This document shows, piece after piece, positions 24,802 through 39,159 of a stretch of DNA of 64,000 nt; the first letter of the stretch is position 1; every line of letters begins with the position of its first letter. The stretch lies in contig OU015490.1 in the NCBI GenBank assembly GCA_907164885.2, forward strand, positions 212,299,847 to 212,363,846, read 5' to 3'. The DNA comes from Dolomedes plantarius (taxonomy: Eukaryota > Arthropoda > Arachnida > Araneae > Dolomedidae). The position numbers and the translations under genes are program-made. The notes under the pieces are model-generated. The model ran no database searches and had not been told where the DNA came from. It saw only the letters and a program-made list of their open reading frames with translations.

Positions 24802-25831
24802 CACCTCTGCTAGAAGAGTATTACACCTACGAAATATTCGATTTTGAGATAATTGCACCACAATGCTATATAAGAAGTTGTAGTGTAATGTTTGACTAGC
24901 AGCTCTGGTTAAAGCGAAAATGTTGTGCCCCGTGATTCCCCCACCCCTCTACCAATCACAGGATTGGCTACGGGGGCGTTGAACCCAAGAGGGGTGCTGG
25001 GAATCGCGGGGAGTCGGTAAGAAAGGGACAGACGAAGAGCGTCTCTAGTAGGAGTCGGGGTCTGGTAAGATGCAATAAGCTTGCCCACCTCGTGCTCAGA
25101 GTTCTGGTTGTAATATTTTGTTAAATTGTCAATAAATGTTTGTGTCGTTTAGACGACTAGTTTTATCTACCTCACTGTCCCTATGCCAGAGAAAGAACCT
25201 CGGTGTAGTGTGAATACACCACAGAAGTGATTCTCATTCTCGAATATTGTTATAAGCCTAGTACCAACACTATATCCTAGATGGCGCTTATTAATCTCTT
25301 CCACAACTTAGGAGGGGGAACTTGCTCATGCGCGAAGAATGAAAATAAGAATTTTGTCAATGTCTAATGTTGTTGCATTAAAATGTTCCTGTAATAAGAA
25401 TGTTCATTAAATTTTATTTGGAAAATAAACTTTTTTGGGGGGAGGGGGGAAATAAATTTGTATTTTTTTTTTTTTTGCTAACCTGCTGTTCATGTTATCA
25501 AGGTTTTTTCTTTGTATTGGGAAAAGTTTAGATAGATTGTACATTATCATAAAGATATGACAGTATTCCCTCAAAATTTTCAGTCCATGTTGACAAAATG
25601 AGTTAGTGGAAGAGCGTGATATCTTGTAATTAAAATTCAAAATCATGCTTTAAAAATTGAAGACAACTTTAATAGTATAGAGTTTTGCTTTCCGAAGTGA
25701 TTCGAACAATAAGTTTCTCAAAATTATCATATTCATTCATAAAACAAGAAATGATATTTCGACATATATCTTCTTTAGGTTTCCCTGAAAATATGGCTAT
25801 TTTGAGATGTAATAGTCTTCTAGCAGCGGTG
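24802..25831. mobile_element. MITE family B, copy 2, carrying a solo LTR
   Basis: Same element as 21813-22479: starts CACCTCTGCTAGAAGAGTAT and ends GCAGCGGTG. ATGTCT precedes the left end and also occurs 2 bases beyond the right end, a possible target duplication. It is split by the solo LTR at 24879-25223. Confidence 0.8.
24879..25223 (+). repeat. Solo LTR with 5-bp target-site duplication
   Basis: Begins TGTAGTGTAATG and ends ATACACCACA, with GAAGT immediately on both sides (24874-24878 and 25224-25228). MITE copy 1 has AAGAAGTGCTTTTCATTC uninterrupted at this spot, so the empty site is known. AATAAA at about 25132 fits the polyadenylation signal. 345 bp. A solo LTR arises by recombination between the two LTRs of a full element. 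Family (Gypsy or other) not determined. Confidence 0.85.
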
Positions 25832-25839
25832 CGATGTCT

Positions 25840-26640
25840 GTACCTTACGTTTGAGTCCTTATGTACCTTTATGTATGTGTCATAAATAACAAGCAAAATT
25901 CCTGCAGTTGCTACGATTCTTTTATCATAAACGGATATATATCAAAACAGCCGAATGAAGTTTCACCAAATTTGTAAAAAATTGCTAAAGGAAATGCATT
26001 TTTTAAAATGTGTTTTATTTTTATTTATCCTATTCTAAAATTTGCTTATAATTTTTTTTTCCATTTGATTGGTTTTCATTTTTAAAAATTGCTTATAGAA
26101 ATACATATTTTTATTCACTTCAATTTATTTTATTGTAAAAAGTACGAATGAAATTACATTTAAAAAGTTTGATTGGTTTTGATTTACATCCTTCGTGTCT
26201 TTAACTCAGTGTTTTAACAAATATTCATTTTTACAAATAGAATAACTACAACCTAAATAAGTTAGAGTGGAGTCTATCAGACGCTCTGCTGACATCTCAG
26301 GCGGACACTTTCTCTAATGATTAGCGTCATATACTTCATTGCATATATACAGAACTGGTTATAAATGATTCATCTTGTCAGTTCATATGGACTAAGACTG
26401 ATTCACTTATTGGAAGATTCCATTGTAGATGAACTCACCAAATAGACAAGAGTGCAAAAGCGAATGCATCCAGTTTAAGTGCCTGCGTCATTAACGAAAA
26501 GAATTTTAAACGTCATAATAATTATTAAATATAAATTAAAAGGGTAAGCTATTGTGTAATGAATGAATAATCATTATATACGACATGAAAAATATACAAA
26601 ATTGTTTTAGTCGATTTATAAATTATTTTTCCCATTGAAA
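25840..26640. other. AT-rich sequence, nothing recognised
   Basis: No signal recognised on either strand. Confidence 0.6.
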
Positions 26641-26661
26641 TATGTTTAAATATCTTTCATG

Positions 26662-27947
<1,286 letters not shown>

Positions 27948-28147
27948 TTTACACGTCCGCTCTTTCCCGCGTGAAACCACAACCCTGCGAGATTGAGTGC
28001 ACGTGTGAAGGTGTCGAAGAGGAAGGCAAAGCTGTTTTGGAGCGTACTGCAAATTTTCCCTGTACGCAATCCCGTACGCTCCAAGCACTCGCGAAAGAGC
28101 GTACTTGTAAAAGACGTTATTCCCTCAATTTATATTTTGTACATTAG

Positions 28148-28640
<493 letters not shown>

Positions 28641-28866
28641 TATAGATGGATAGATAGATTTATATAATACTTTGATTTAAAACTGTTTGCTTTGAGATAT
28701 TAAATTAAAATTAATAAACAACATTACGTCCAATTTACAAGCTTCTGAACTTGCTGAGGAGGATGAAACTTAGGTGGATGAATACTGGTAGGCTTGGTAG
28801 CATTTTAGCTTTTGACTCCGACGGCAGTATTTGCTTTGTACATTTTCATATATAACACTTCTATAA

Positions 28867-29076
28867 TTGTTTAGTGATATTGATTGGATGAGTGGCTATT
28901 TATTATCTTTCCATCGTCTTGTTTTCCCACGAGAAGAGCATGGTTGTTTTCAGTTTCAGACTTATCACAAAAAAAAGATTATTTGCAAACTTCAGAGAGT
29001 TGGAAAGACAAATTCAGCAACCTGCCCACTTTGTGACCTGTATGAGTCCCCGACTGTATACCTTCTTACCGATTGA
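28867..29076 (+). pseudogene. Possible LINE remnant (C-terminal cysteine motif)
   Basis: A 69-codon frame contains KLQRVGKTNSATCPLCDLYES, which resembles the C-terminal region of jockey/R1-type LINE proteins, where a short C-x2-C motif follows an L..I/V segment. No other LINE part is seen nearby. Weak. Confidence 0.3.
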
Positions 29077-29099
29077 ACTATTTCTTAACTATACAACAT

Positions 29100-30485
29100 T
29101 TTAAAATTGCGGATAATCATTTTAAACATTTCTTACCTATGACACCGCTAACTGATACAGAGTTTTCTCGTCGACTAATATAAACTCGATACGGAAGTGG
29201 GATAAAAATATATTTTGTTCGATTATTCTTAAATTTTGCAACGATCTATATAAATATCATTTTCCCTCTACATTTTGCCAGCGATTTGCTTTTATTTGAG
29301 TTCCCAAATAAATACGGGGAAACTTAGTCCTTTTTTTAATGCTGATAACGTGCAGTTGCAAGAAATATTAAAGATATCAGCAATAAACGCAACATCAGAT
29401 ATCACATTTATCAAAATGTTGATTTTACTTAAATGGAAGTATTTAAGTACACATTTCTTAAAAAAATGCCTTTGTTACTGAAAACGATTCTAGAGATTAC
29501 GGGTGTTTGGCAGCGATCTACTTGAATTCCTGCAGTGTTAATTTAGGGAGAAAAAATTCTCACTGATTTTCATCTTACATTTAAAGATTTTTTTTATTGT
29601 AACAAGTAATAGAGAGATAAATTCTTTACAAGTGTATAATTTTTATTTCTCTAAAGCGACACAATTTAATTCCAAATTATTCGAGAAAAACAATTTTATG
29701 GACACATAATTTCCTTTGATGGATCCGAAATTTTGCCCTTTGGTAATGTGCTTTGGAGGAAAGCATGATTGAGAACTTAACTGGGACCGCCCACTACAGT
29801 AGGCGGTACTGGTCACTCCGCTCCTTACTTTGAAACCCTACGAGTACAACAGATACCGTTCATCCGAGTCTCAAATACCTTTAATGAAAAATGCATATAG
29901 TGGTTCAAGCGATATGCCTCTATAGAAAATATAGCATGCATCTCCAGTATATTCAAGGTAAGTTATTTAAAGACTAGATTTTAGTCCCATCTGCATGCTC
30001 GTTGTATGTTAAACAAGCTCTCCTGAATAGAACTAATATATATCATTTTATATGTATAGCATTTATTCCTACAACAATGCTGTACATTAAATCAGAGATT
30101 GTGAGAATGTTTCCCTTTCGGCTTTGAGAATTGGAATTATGGAGACTAATGCCTTCATTATTAAAATTTACATAAGTACACATAAGAAGTTCTTTGTCGT
30201 GGATATGTTGATTGTCATCTGTATAAGCAAGTTGTTATGATAAATGAAAGGAGGCTTTAGAAGTATTTATGAGGAGTCACAAAGGAGATAAGTCTTTCAT
30301 ATGTAGTATATGTAATGGAAAATATTAAAGGACTACGTTTCAGTGAAATGAATCGGTTCATCTGCATTTTACAGGCAGATTTGAAGAGACAACAAAGGTT
30401 TAGTATAAATATTTTAAGTGGTGAATTAATAGATTCTCTGAATGGACAGTGACAAGAATCAGACTTTGAAATAATGCTATTTTAA
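29100..30485. other. AT-rich sequence, nothing recognised
   Basis: Only a GC-richer patch at 29780-29830 containing an imperfect inverted repeat (GACCGCCCACTACAGTAGGCGGTA). No gene. Confidence 0.55.
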
Positions 30486-30541
30486 ACAAACACACACGCA
30501 CACACATACTTACATGCATACATACATACATACATACATAT

Positions 30542-30632
<91 letters not shown>
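30486..30632. repeat. Microsatellite (CA)n(CATA)n(TA)n
   Basis: Compound tract with TA core of about 85 bp. Confidence 0.95.
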
Positions 30633-30635
<3 letters not shown>

Positions 30636-30762
30636 CATTTTATTCCACTTGCCTTCCATATGTAGAAACTTCTCATTCTACAAAGTATGAGCTAAATTTT
30701 TAATATCTTAAAAAACAATTTAAATTAATAAAAATGCGCTTGATAAATATTTCATTTACCTT

Positions 30763-32340
30763 CTTTTATAAAATCTTATCGCTTAAAAGTAAGGTAAATA
30801 AAGATAAATGATGTCATAAGCACGAGATAACACGTTACTCTCAGGTTTTATGTTAGCGTTTGACATGCAAATGAATGAGACTGACAACGCATTTATGCTT
30901 TATTAGATATCTCCGATTCATTTCATATATCTGTTTAGTAACTGATTCCCATATTCAAATATAACGGATATATTACAGTTGGACATTGTTGAATCCATTA
31001 GCGAGGTACAATGTTCAGATTTGGGAGGATGTTTGTAGACATACAGTTGCTGAATTTTGATTAAGATAGTGAGAGGTATCTCGCTAATTAATTGGGAAAC
31101 ATGGTCAGACCATACATTTCATTTACCATTCTTCTTAAAATCCTGTCTCTTAAAATTGAGGTATAGTAAGGTAAATGAAGTAATATGCTCGAAGTAACAG
31201 GCTACTTTCAGACCACTTAGTTACAGAAAGAAAATAAATACTGATGAACAGGGCCTGATTTAGAAAATTCTTGACTATAGGCACAACTCGGGATGGGGGC
31301 CCCCTAACACTTATGTGGGCGTAAAATTTCCAAAATTGACACACAAAAAAAAAATTATGAATCACTGAAAGTACCTTATGAAAGTACCATTTTACCAAGA
31401 ATGGCTATTTGAAGCGTAGAAACCTACAGCATTATCAAATGAAAAAAAGCAATACAACATATTAACTTCATCATTAAAACACCAATAGAATGCAACCAGA
31501 AAAACTTATTAATCCCTTATATACACTATGACATACATATGATGAACTATACATATAACTATACATATGATGAACCAATCAATCGAATTTGAGAGGATAT
31601 ATAAAAAAATTGTTTAAAAAAAAGGTAAAATAAAAAAAAATTAAATCAGGAATTTTTTTCTTTTTTTCTTTTAAAATAAAAAGTTTGGGGGATCCCCAAC
31701 GTTCGGGGCCCCTAGGCCCGGGTATACCGGGCCTAATGGAAAATCAGCGTCCTGCTGATGAAACTGAAATAAAAGGGGTACAAAGAAACCTCTGTGTAAT
31801 AATTGCTTCCTTTATAAAAATTAGTTCTGATGAAAGAAAGAACCCCACGTGTCCTCTCTCACTTCAGTTTCAAAATGGCTATTCTCTAAATAGCAAAGTT
31901 TCTCTCCCTTTCATCAAGTAAATGAAACTTATACTGAACTAGGGACCAGAAAAAATGTTATATAGCATTATTTTTTGTTTCAATTTAAGAGAATCAGGAA
32001 TTTTAGATATCCGTGTACCAGGAAAAATGCCGAGAAAAGTACTACAGGAATGTTAATCCGTAACGGTTTCTTTTCTTGGCGTCTGACTTTCAAATGAACG
32101 AGACTGACAACTCATTTATAATTTATTAGATAACTCCGATTCATTTCATCAATCTCTTTAGTAACTGATTCGCTTATTCAAATGCAACAGATCAATTACA
32201 GTGGACGTTAATGAATCCATTAGCGAGGTACGATGTTCAGATTAGGGAGGATGTTTGTAGATATATGGTTATTAAACTTTGATTAAGATTGTAAGTGGTA
32301 TCTCATTGCTTAATCGGGAAACAAGATCAGAACTGCATTA
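30763..32340. repeat. Tandem duplication of about 350 bp, second unit split
   Basis: Unit 1 spans about 30763-31112. Unit 2 starts at about 31124 (AAGGTAAATGAAGTAATATG), is left at about 31220 and resumes at about 32085 (ACGAGACTGACAACTCATTT) to 32331. Shared blocks include CTCCGATTCATTTCAT, TGAATCCATTAGCGAGGTAC and GGGAGGATGTTTGTAGA. The separating 860 bp hold the next entry. Confidence 0.8.
31249..31737. mobile_element. Possible hAT-like non-autonomous element
   Basis: Starts CAGGGCCTGATTTAG and ends GTATACCGGGCCTAATG, i.e. imperfect inverted GGCC-rich ends, with GGGGGCCCC-type blocks just inside both ends. Such ends are common in hAT elements. The interior is AT-rich and non-coding. No clear 8-bp duplication. 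Confidence 0.4.
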
Positions 32341-33440
32341 TATTTGATGTTTTCCGAATAGTTTAACAAGCATATAACTATAAGATATCTCAGTCGTACC
32401 TGTATTTAAAACCTTAGTTGCGTATTTTTAAGTATTTAGATTTCTCTCTAAAATATTTTTTAGGAACAATTCTTCTTACGATGTTCATGTCATCGTAGAT
32501 TATTAGGAGATGTAAGAATTAAACTATAGTACATCATTTATAACCCCCCCCATATATATCAAAGAAATTCATAATTTAAAATTTAATAATGTTTAAAAAA
32601 GTCATACATATTTTTAAATTCCATTCGAAAATTTTAAAATATCTTTCAGATCATATTACTTTGATATCACATAAATATTTTCATCTATATGTTTCTCTCT
32701 CTATATATATAAACTGTAGCCAATTTCACTTCTGTTTTATCATCCATAATTCATATTTTCCGTGTAATATATTTTACCCTCCCACCTCACTTACTGTATA
32801 AAAAATTGATTAGATGTTTGTCGAAAAACTTTTTTTTTTATTATTTCATAAGTTGTTATCACCTTTCATCATCATTGCCAATAAAATTGAGTGATTTGAA
32901 TGACATTTCACACAACTTTTCAAAACTATCGAAAATTTATAGCTCAAATCTAACTCTCAGTGGGAAACTTGTTACCAGATAACAACATCATAGGACATGA
33001 ACTTTTTGACAGTGAAACTTTTGGAAATTTCCAGACTTGTCACGTATTTTGAGAGAAAGAAAAACAAAACCGTTCCAATACGTTAAAGCGTTTTGGCATA
33101 ACAAAAGCAATCGATCGTTTGTCCGCGAGGCAGTTCCTTTAAATTTTTAAGGCATTTCATGTCTATTCGAAAACCCGGAACGAAATCTTACAATCCGATG
33201 ATTTATGGATGAACTTTTATTTATTTCTTCTCGGGATAGTAAAGGACGAATTTAATTTTAATCGAGTTCAAAAACGATTTCGATTTTCAGATCAGTATAA
33301 AAAAAGAAAAAAAGATTATATGCTACATAAAAACAGCAATACAGTAATAAAACTATCGAAATTGGAATATAAATTCTTCCATAGCCCGATGGATGCCGAA
33401 GAACTGTCTTATAAATGAAGTGTAAATGTATAAAAACTGA
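32341..33440. other. AT-rich sequence, nothing recognised
   Basis: No signal recognised; short frames at 32589 and 33209 show no motif. Confidence 0.6.
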
Positions 33441-33444
33441 CACA

Positions 33445-33451
33445 CACACAC

Positions 33452-33499
<48 letters not shown>
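33445..33499. repeat. Microsatellite (CA)n(TA)n at a transposon end
   Basis: Ends at the TA in front of the next element. Confidence 0.95.
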
Positions 33500-33502
<3 letters not shown>

Positions 33503-33891
33503 TCAAGAGCCAAAACATTATGACCACCTGTCAATAACGAGTTGGACCACCTTTGGCGCGCAACACAGCTTTAACCCGCCTTGGCATGGATGCCACAAGT
33601 CCTTGGTAGATGACCGGAGACAGATTGTACCAGATGTTTAAGCAACGGTCACGCAAATACGAGATATTGCGAATTGGTGGTCTTTGAACTCTGAGCTGCC
33701 GTCCCATGACATCCCAAATGTGTTCTATCGGATTCAGATCCGGTGAGTTATCCAGAACATTAACTGGAATTCAGCATCATGTTCCTGGAACCACTCCAAC
33801 ACAATTTTAGCCTTGTGACACGGGGTGTTGTCCTGTTGGAACGTTCCATTTCCAGCTGGAAAAACAGTCATAATGTTTTGGCTCTTGAGTG
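33500..33891 (-). mobile_element. 392-bp internal-deletion derivative of Tc1 family D
   Basis: Both ends carry CACTCAAGAGCCAAAACATT in inverted orientation, flanked by TA on each side. On the minus strand the interior encodes the end of the transposase from the FQQD motif region through the domain end ([13 protein letters not shown] region), with small deletions. All sequence between the left terminal repeat and mid-core is gone. It shows the true right end missing from the copy at 26784. It could be mobilised by a family transposase. Confidence 0.9.
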
Positions 33892-33899
33892 TATATACT

Positions 33900-34559
33900 C
33901 ATTCCTGATCTAAATATGGTTTCATAAGAAATTTGGAAAGTACATGCAAAAATTCATAGTTGAAATTTTTTATGTTTTTTTATATATAATGTAATATGTA
34001 TGAATACTATTTAAAATCCATTTGTAATCCATGGGTAAGTTCTTCCACAGGTAACCATATTTTTCTCGCTTGGAGAATCTGAGGATCCCATACACTTTAG
34101 TTCAATACGTCATTCTATGATGAGTGCAAATAAACCGAAATTAGGAATGTCCGAAATAAACATAAAATCATTTCATAACTTTTGTTTGACATTGGAAAGG
34201 AGATTAGACAGATCAAAATTTGTTTTCAAACATTCAATACTATCACACTTTTAGAGAGTACAAATTTATTTAACATTTGCTCAAAACGATCAAGCAGAAT
34301 TAATCCAAAATTAATTTAAATATGAAACAAGCAATAATTCCAATAAAAATCATGATTAAATCGAACTTTTACTTATCATATATACATACTTTCATTAGCT
34401 AAAAAAACTTTTTATCCCTTTCTGTAAACGAATTTTGAGTTCAATTATAACCAAAAAAAATGACTATGTTGGTTTTATTGAAAAGTTAAATTTTAATTAG
34501 CGTATTTTTGGACATGCAATGTTAATTGATGAATATAGTTTCAGAAAATACTTTCATAA
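33900..34559. other. AT-rich sequence, nothing recognised
   Basis: No signal recognised. Confidence 0.6.
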
Positions 34560-35425
34560 AAATGTTCAGATTACGTTTAAAAAGAAAAATAATTATTTTT
34601 ATAATTTATTTAAAAGATACATAATTTGATCATAATCCTGTCATTTATTTTGTTATGGTCAAAATAAATGAACATAACAAATTTACACAATCTTTATTTT
34701 TGTGTAAGGCATATATCTGTATTTCAGTGTGATTATTTTAATTTAATGTACCCAATAAACAAAATTCGATTATCTTATTGATATATTTTATGATAGTTGT
34801 AAATCGTAGAATTGTAATTGAGTACATTTCTTTAATTTTACATTTTACGGTAACTTGTATTCAAGTATAAAATTTATTAACATTAAATGTAAGCACTATA
34901 ATTTATAAACAGGTATAACATAGAAATTGATGATATATATTTATTTTGTTATGCTAGTGGAAAAGCATAGAATTGTTTTTCAGAGTAATTATTTTATTTT
35001 ACTTTACATAGTACGCGAAATTCAAGCATAAATTTATAAATTTTCAATACTATAATTTATAAATACGTTTAGCATAGAAAGTTTTAATTCATAACTTGGT
35101 CAAAATCTTCTCATTTATTTGGTTATGGTAGTCGGAAGGGATAGAACTGTACTTCAGTATATTTCTTTCATTTTACTTTTCTCAGTACATTGAAATCAAG
35201 TATAAAATTTATGAAATTTAAGTATATGGCTGATGATTTATAAACAGGTATTGAACAGAAATTTATTGTACATAATTGGTCACAAACTTGTCATTTATTT
35301 TGCTATGGTAGTTGTATCGCATAGAACTGTATTTCAGTATAATTCTTCCATTTTATTTTGTACAGTTAGCTGAATACACTGTAAACATTTATGAATTTTG
35401 AGTGCAATCACTATAATTTATAAAT
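34560..35425. repeat. Tandem repeat, four to five units of about 150-180 bp
   Basis: Units at about 34780, 34937, 35098 and 35277 (and a weaker one before). Shared blocks: TTATTTTGTTATGGTAGT, CATAGAACTGTATTTCAGTA and CTATAATTTATAAA. Non-coding. Confidence 0.75.
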
Positions 35426-35427
35426 AG

Positions 35428-35640
35428 ACTAGCAAAAGTACCCGGTGATGCCCAGAATTTTAAGAATGTATGTTTACCAAACTTAAGTCCTTTGTCCGCA
35501 TAGGGAAATCTAAAATAAGGTCCACCAACCTGAACTGGCCACGCCCCCTTCCATATTCTTGGCGTAACAGGTCTAAAATTTTCTGTATGAACTGAAACTA
35601 TCACTTTAATTTCACCAATAAGCGAATAATGTTAATTTTC
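35428..35640 (-). mobile_element. CTAG-ended repeat fragment
   Basis: Starts ACTAGCAAAAGTACCCGG, comparable to the starts at 7380 and 38205. Probably the 3' end of a TA-tailed non-LTR/SINE-type element in minus orientation. Length uncertain. Confidence 0.4.
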
Positions 35641-35644
35641 TGAA

Positions 35645-36047
35645 GACCTTTCAGACAAGTGTCGTGATATTGGAGTTTTCCGACAACAAAACTGGGCTGA
35701 ATTCCTTCAAAACTTTCTTCAGAAGATAATTCCATCTGGAAATTCGTAAAATGTTTAAAATCTAATCAAATTCAATTTCCGCCCATTCAAGGCCCATACA
35801 GAGTTGCTCTCACTCACTCAGACAAAGCGAATACTATCGCCGAATCTTATAGCAACCAATTTGCCCCTAATTACGACATGGTAGATGAGGAAAATGATCG
35901 TTTTGTCCTCAGCACCGTCCATAATTTCCTTGAACCCCCCCCCCCCCACAATCGATTCACTCTCCCTACTACTGTTAGCGAAATCGCCGAAATAATCAAA
36001 AAACTTAAAGTTAAGAAAGCTCCCGGCAGCGATAACATCAATAATTG
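35645..36047 (+). pseudogene. Jockey-like LINE, start of reverse transcriptase domain
   Basis: Plus-strand reading gives NWAEFLQNF, then after a frameshift WKFVKCLKSNQ, KANTIAESYSNQFAPNYDMV and VSEIAEIIKKLKVKKAPGSD followed by NIN. The last block is the typical entry into jockey-type RT (II..L...KAPG.D.I). A run of 14 C (about 35935) lies in the middle. The frame is ended by the inverted-repeat element at 36048. Confidence 0.75.
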
Positions 36048-37205
36048 GGAACAGATGTGTTATACGCACCTCCCTGCCGAGTTTGGCGATTTTCTGTTTG
36101 GCGTGGTAACGATGGTAACATGGTAACGTGGTTTGGCGATTTTATTTTGTGACAACCCAGTTTAAATGGCTAGTCGTGTGCGTTTGTTTACGTGGTATAA
36201 TATGGCGGCCATGTTGTTGCAAAATATAATGATGTATTTTGGATAGTATTAGTTATTTTTGTTCTTTTATTCATTATGCCTGTAGTACTTAATGTAATTG
36301 AGAAATATCAGGGGATTTTTGTGTCTAAGAAGGCGATATAGTTTAAATAGATCCTTTTTTATATTCTATTGTCAGCACGTATTTTTTCAATTGAATTTGT
36401 GCTGTAATTTATGTTTAATGGAGAAATATATATTTAACCAAGATGAATTTTATGTTTATTTAAATGAGTTATTATTAGTTGCATTATACTGACTTTCTTT
36501 AGCGGGGGGGGGCAGCATCCCCCCTAACAAATTTTTAATTATTATTAAGCTTTTATATTTTGTATTTATGTGTTTTTAAGATCCCATGTGCGCGTATGTT
36601 TTTATTAAAGCCAGGGAACAGATGTGTTATACGCACCGCCCTTTTTGGCGCCAACTTGTGAAAACTTTTTGGCGCCAACAGTGCGAAATGTAAACAAAAT
36701 ATTGAACAGATGTAGTAACCGTAATAAATTGGAAGAGAAACTTACTGCTGGTAAGAAAGTCAGTATAATGCAACTAATAATAACTCATTTAAATAAACAT
36801 AAAATTCATCTTGGTTAAATATATATTTCTCCATTAAACATAAATTACAGCACAAATTCAATTGAAAAAAAAAAGTGCTGACAATAGAATATAAAAAAGG
36901 ATCTATTTAAACTATATCGCCTTGTTAGACACAAAAATCCCCTGATATTTCTCAATTACATTAAGTACTACAGGCATAATGAATAAAAGAACAAAAATAA
37001 CTAATACTATCCAAAATACATCATTATATTTCGCAACAACATGGCCGCCATATTATACCACGTAAACAAACGCACACGACTAGCCATTTAAACTGGGTTG
37101 TCACAAAATAAAATCGCCAAACCACGTTACCACGTTACCATCGTTACCACGCCAAACAGAAAATCGCCAAACTTGGCAGGGAGGTGGGTATAACACATCT
37201 GTTCC
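36048..37205. mobile_element. Long inverted-repeat (foldback) element E
   Basis: Arms of about 445 bp (36048-36493 and 36759-37205) are nearly identical in inverted orientation. Outer ends: GGAACAGATGTGTTATACGC and its complement. The central 265 bp contain a third copy of the end sequence at 36615 (GGAACAGATGTGTTATACGC, then a GGCGCC-containing block). Each arm holds TGGCGGCCATGTTGTTGC, a YY1-like motif. No protein is encoded. It lies at the end of a LINE RT frame, so it inserted into that LINE or the LINE is cut there. Confidence 0.85.
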
Positions 37206-37658
37206 GTTGGGTGACCTATAAATTACCCCCCCCCCCCCCCACACACACACACACAGAAATCAATCAGTTAGTGACGAATTTTTGAGGTTAAATTGCGAAT
37301 GCCATCTTTTACAATTGCCCAACATATGGAAATAACAATCATAATTCATTTAATGTCACGCAGTGCCAATAGGCAATAAGACTGAAGAATTTTAGCACTG
37401 GTTTTCGCCAAATTATCGGTCTTCTCGATTCCATTGATCCCACAGTGACTCAAAATTGACTGGAGATAACATTTCTCCCTTAAGTCATCTAAAATTGGTA
37501 AAGTTTAATGACAGACAGGTTTATAATTAGTGTAATCATGACTATTAAGAACAACGATGGCCGCATGAGAATCTATGAAAAGCACAATATTATCTTCGGG
37601 ACAACATATTTCTTTATCCATTGCCACAGGGACAGCAGCAATCTAAGTGAATACATAA
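37206..37658. other. Poly-C/CA tract and AT-rich sequence
   Basis: A run of about 15 C followed by CA repeats at 37228-37255. The rest is unassigned. Confidence 0.6.
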
Positions 37659-37709
<51 letters not shown>

Positions 37710-37724
37710 TTAATAGATAAATAA

Positions 37725-37798
<74 letters not shown>
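37659..37798. repeat. Microsatellite (TA)n(AAAT)n(TA)n
   Basis: Two TA runs separated by AAAT units. Confidence 0.95.
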
Positions 37799-37802
<4 letters not shown>

Positions 37803-38204
37803 TATTCCTCTGAATAAGAATATTTATTACTGAAACATTTCTTTACTTCTTTTCCATTCTCTTTGATACTTGGAAAAAAACATATATGAATCGTTTTGAA
37901 TGAAGTCAGCTTAATTCTCCAGAGTTATTTTAATTTTATTTGCATTCTCATCAAAGACCCCCTTGAGAAATTACAGATATGATTGTTAATGTCTTAAATG
38001 TTGTTTCTTAAATAACGATATGTCAAAGGTGTCATAAAATTAACGAATGGCTTATAATAAATGTTCTTTTTACATAAATTACAGAAGGGAAATATGATTG
38101 TAAATTTGATTGTAATGTTTTCATTTTGAATTAAAAAACTGGCAACCATAATCAAAACACAGTATTTATTTAAATTTATGTATGAAAGACATATATATAT
38201 ATAT

Positions 38205-38885
38205 ACTAGCTGAAAACCCGCGCTTCGCTACGGAGTACATTCAAATTAAATACAACGGTCAACGTATGCAATTTATGCCAAAAAATAAATATATATATTT
38301 ATAATAAATGCGATGATCAATGTATACAATTGATGTAAAATATATATCTATCTATATATATATATATATTTATAAAAAAATCGTAAGGGATATGCATTTT
38401 TTTTTGATAATATCCAATCTTCTGCTGCATTAGAAAGAGAAAAAAATTTTTTTTTGTCTATTTAGATGTTATGCACGTGACGATAAATTTATTGAAAGTA
38501 CCAGAAAAAGAAATCACGTGATCAGCATTTAATAAATTAAATTCTAAAAATTAATCTTTAAAAATTCACGAAAAATCAGGAAATGGAGGTAAAAATTCGA
38601 AAAACATTTCATTTTGAAGGATTTTTTTATGATCTTTCTCGTGATATAAATTTTATAACCCTCAATGTATTATTTTAATGCAAACGTAAAAAAAGTTTAA
38701 AAAACAGCTTAAAAATTTAATTTTAAAAAATCTAAGAAGAATTTTTGAAAAATCTTTCTCAATGCACCCCTACACTATTAGAAGAATCGCCATACAAAAT
38801 TTCAGCCCTTTAGGTCCAGCGGTTTGGTCTGTGCGTTGTATGTCAGTCAGTCAGTCAGTCAGTGAATGAATGAGTGTCGTAACGT
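38205..38885 (-). mobile_element. TA-tailed non-LTR/SINE-type repeat, 3' part, minus orientation
   Basis: Left end ACTAGCTGAAAACCCGCGCT after a TA tract; the first 60 bases (to TTAAATACAACGGTCAACG) recur degenerate at 45498. Towards the right end comes a (CAGT)n run at about 38847 after a GGTCCAGCGGTTTGGTCTG block. Non-coding. The right border is uncertain. Confidence 0.55.
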
Positions 38886-39159
38886 TTTGAAACCCTTATT
38901 AACTTTTGTTACAATATTAATAGTAAAGCATGCCTTGCCTTTCAAATACTTAAACGCATTAGGGAGCTGTTCCCTCAATAATTTTACAGGGGTATATAGT
39001 CCCCCAGACAATCACTTCTTTCTCAAAAATGTGCACTCTTTTGGTCACGTTTTCTGCTTTCATCGCTTATCAGCGGAAACAGAAAATACCAATGTTAATC
39101 CCTTAAAAGGGGTTGCCTAACGATTGGCGATAATATTCTACAAGTATCCCCTTCCCCTC

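Noticed and set aside
35818..36069. Minus-strand 83-codon frame
   Set aside because: Antisense of the jockey RT fragment, which has clear motifs on the plus strand.
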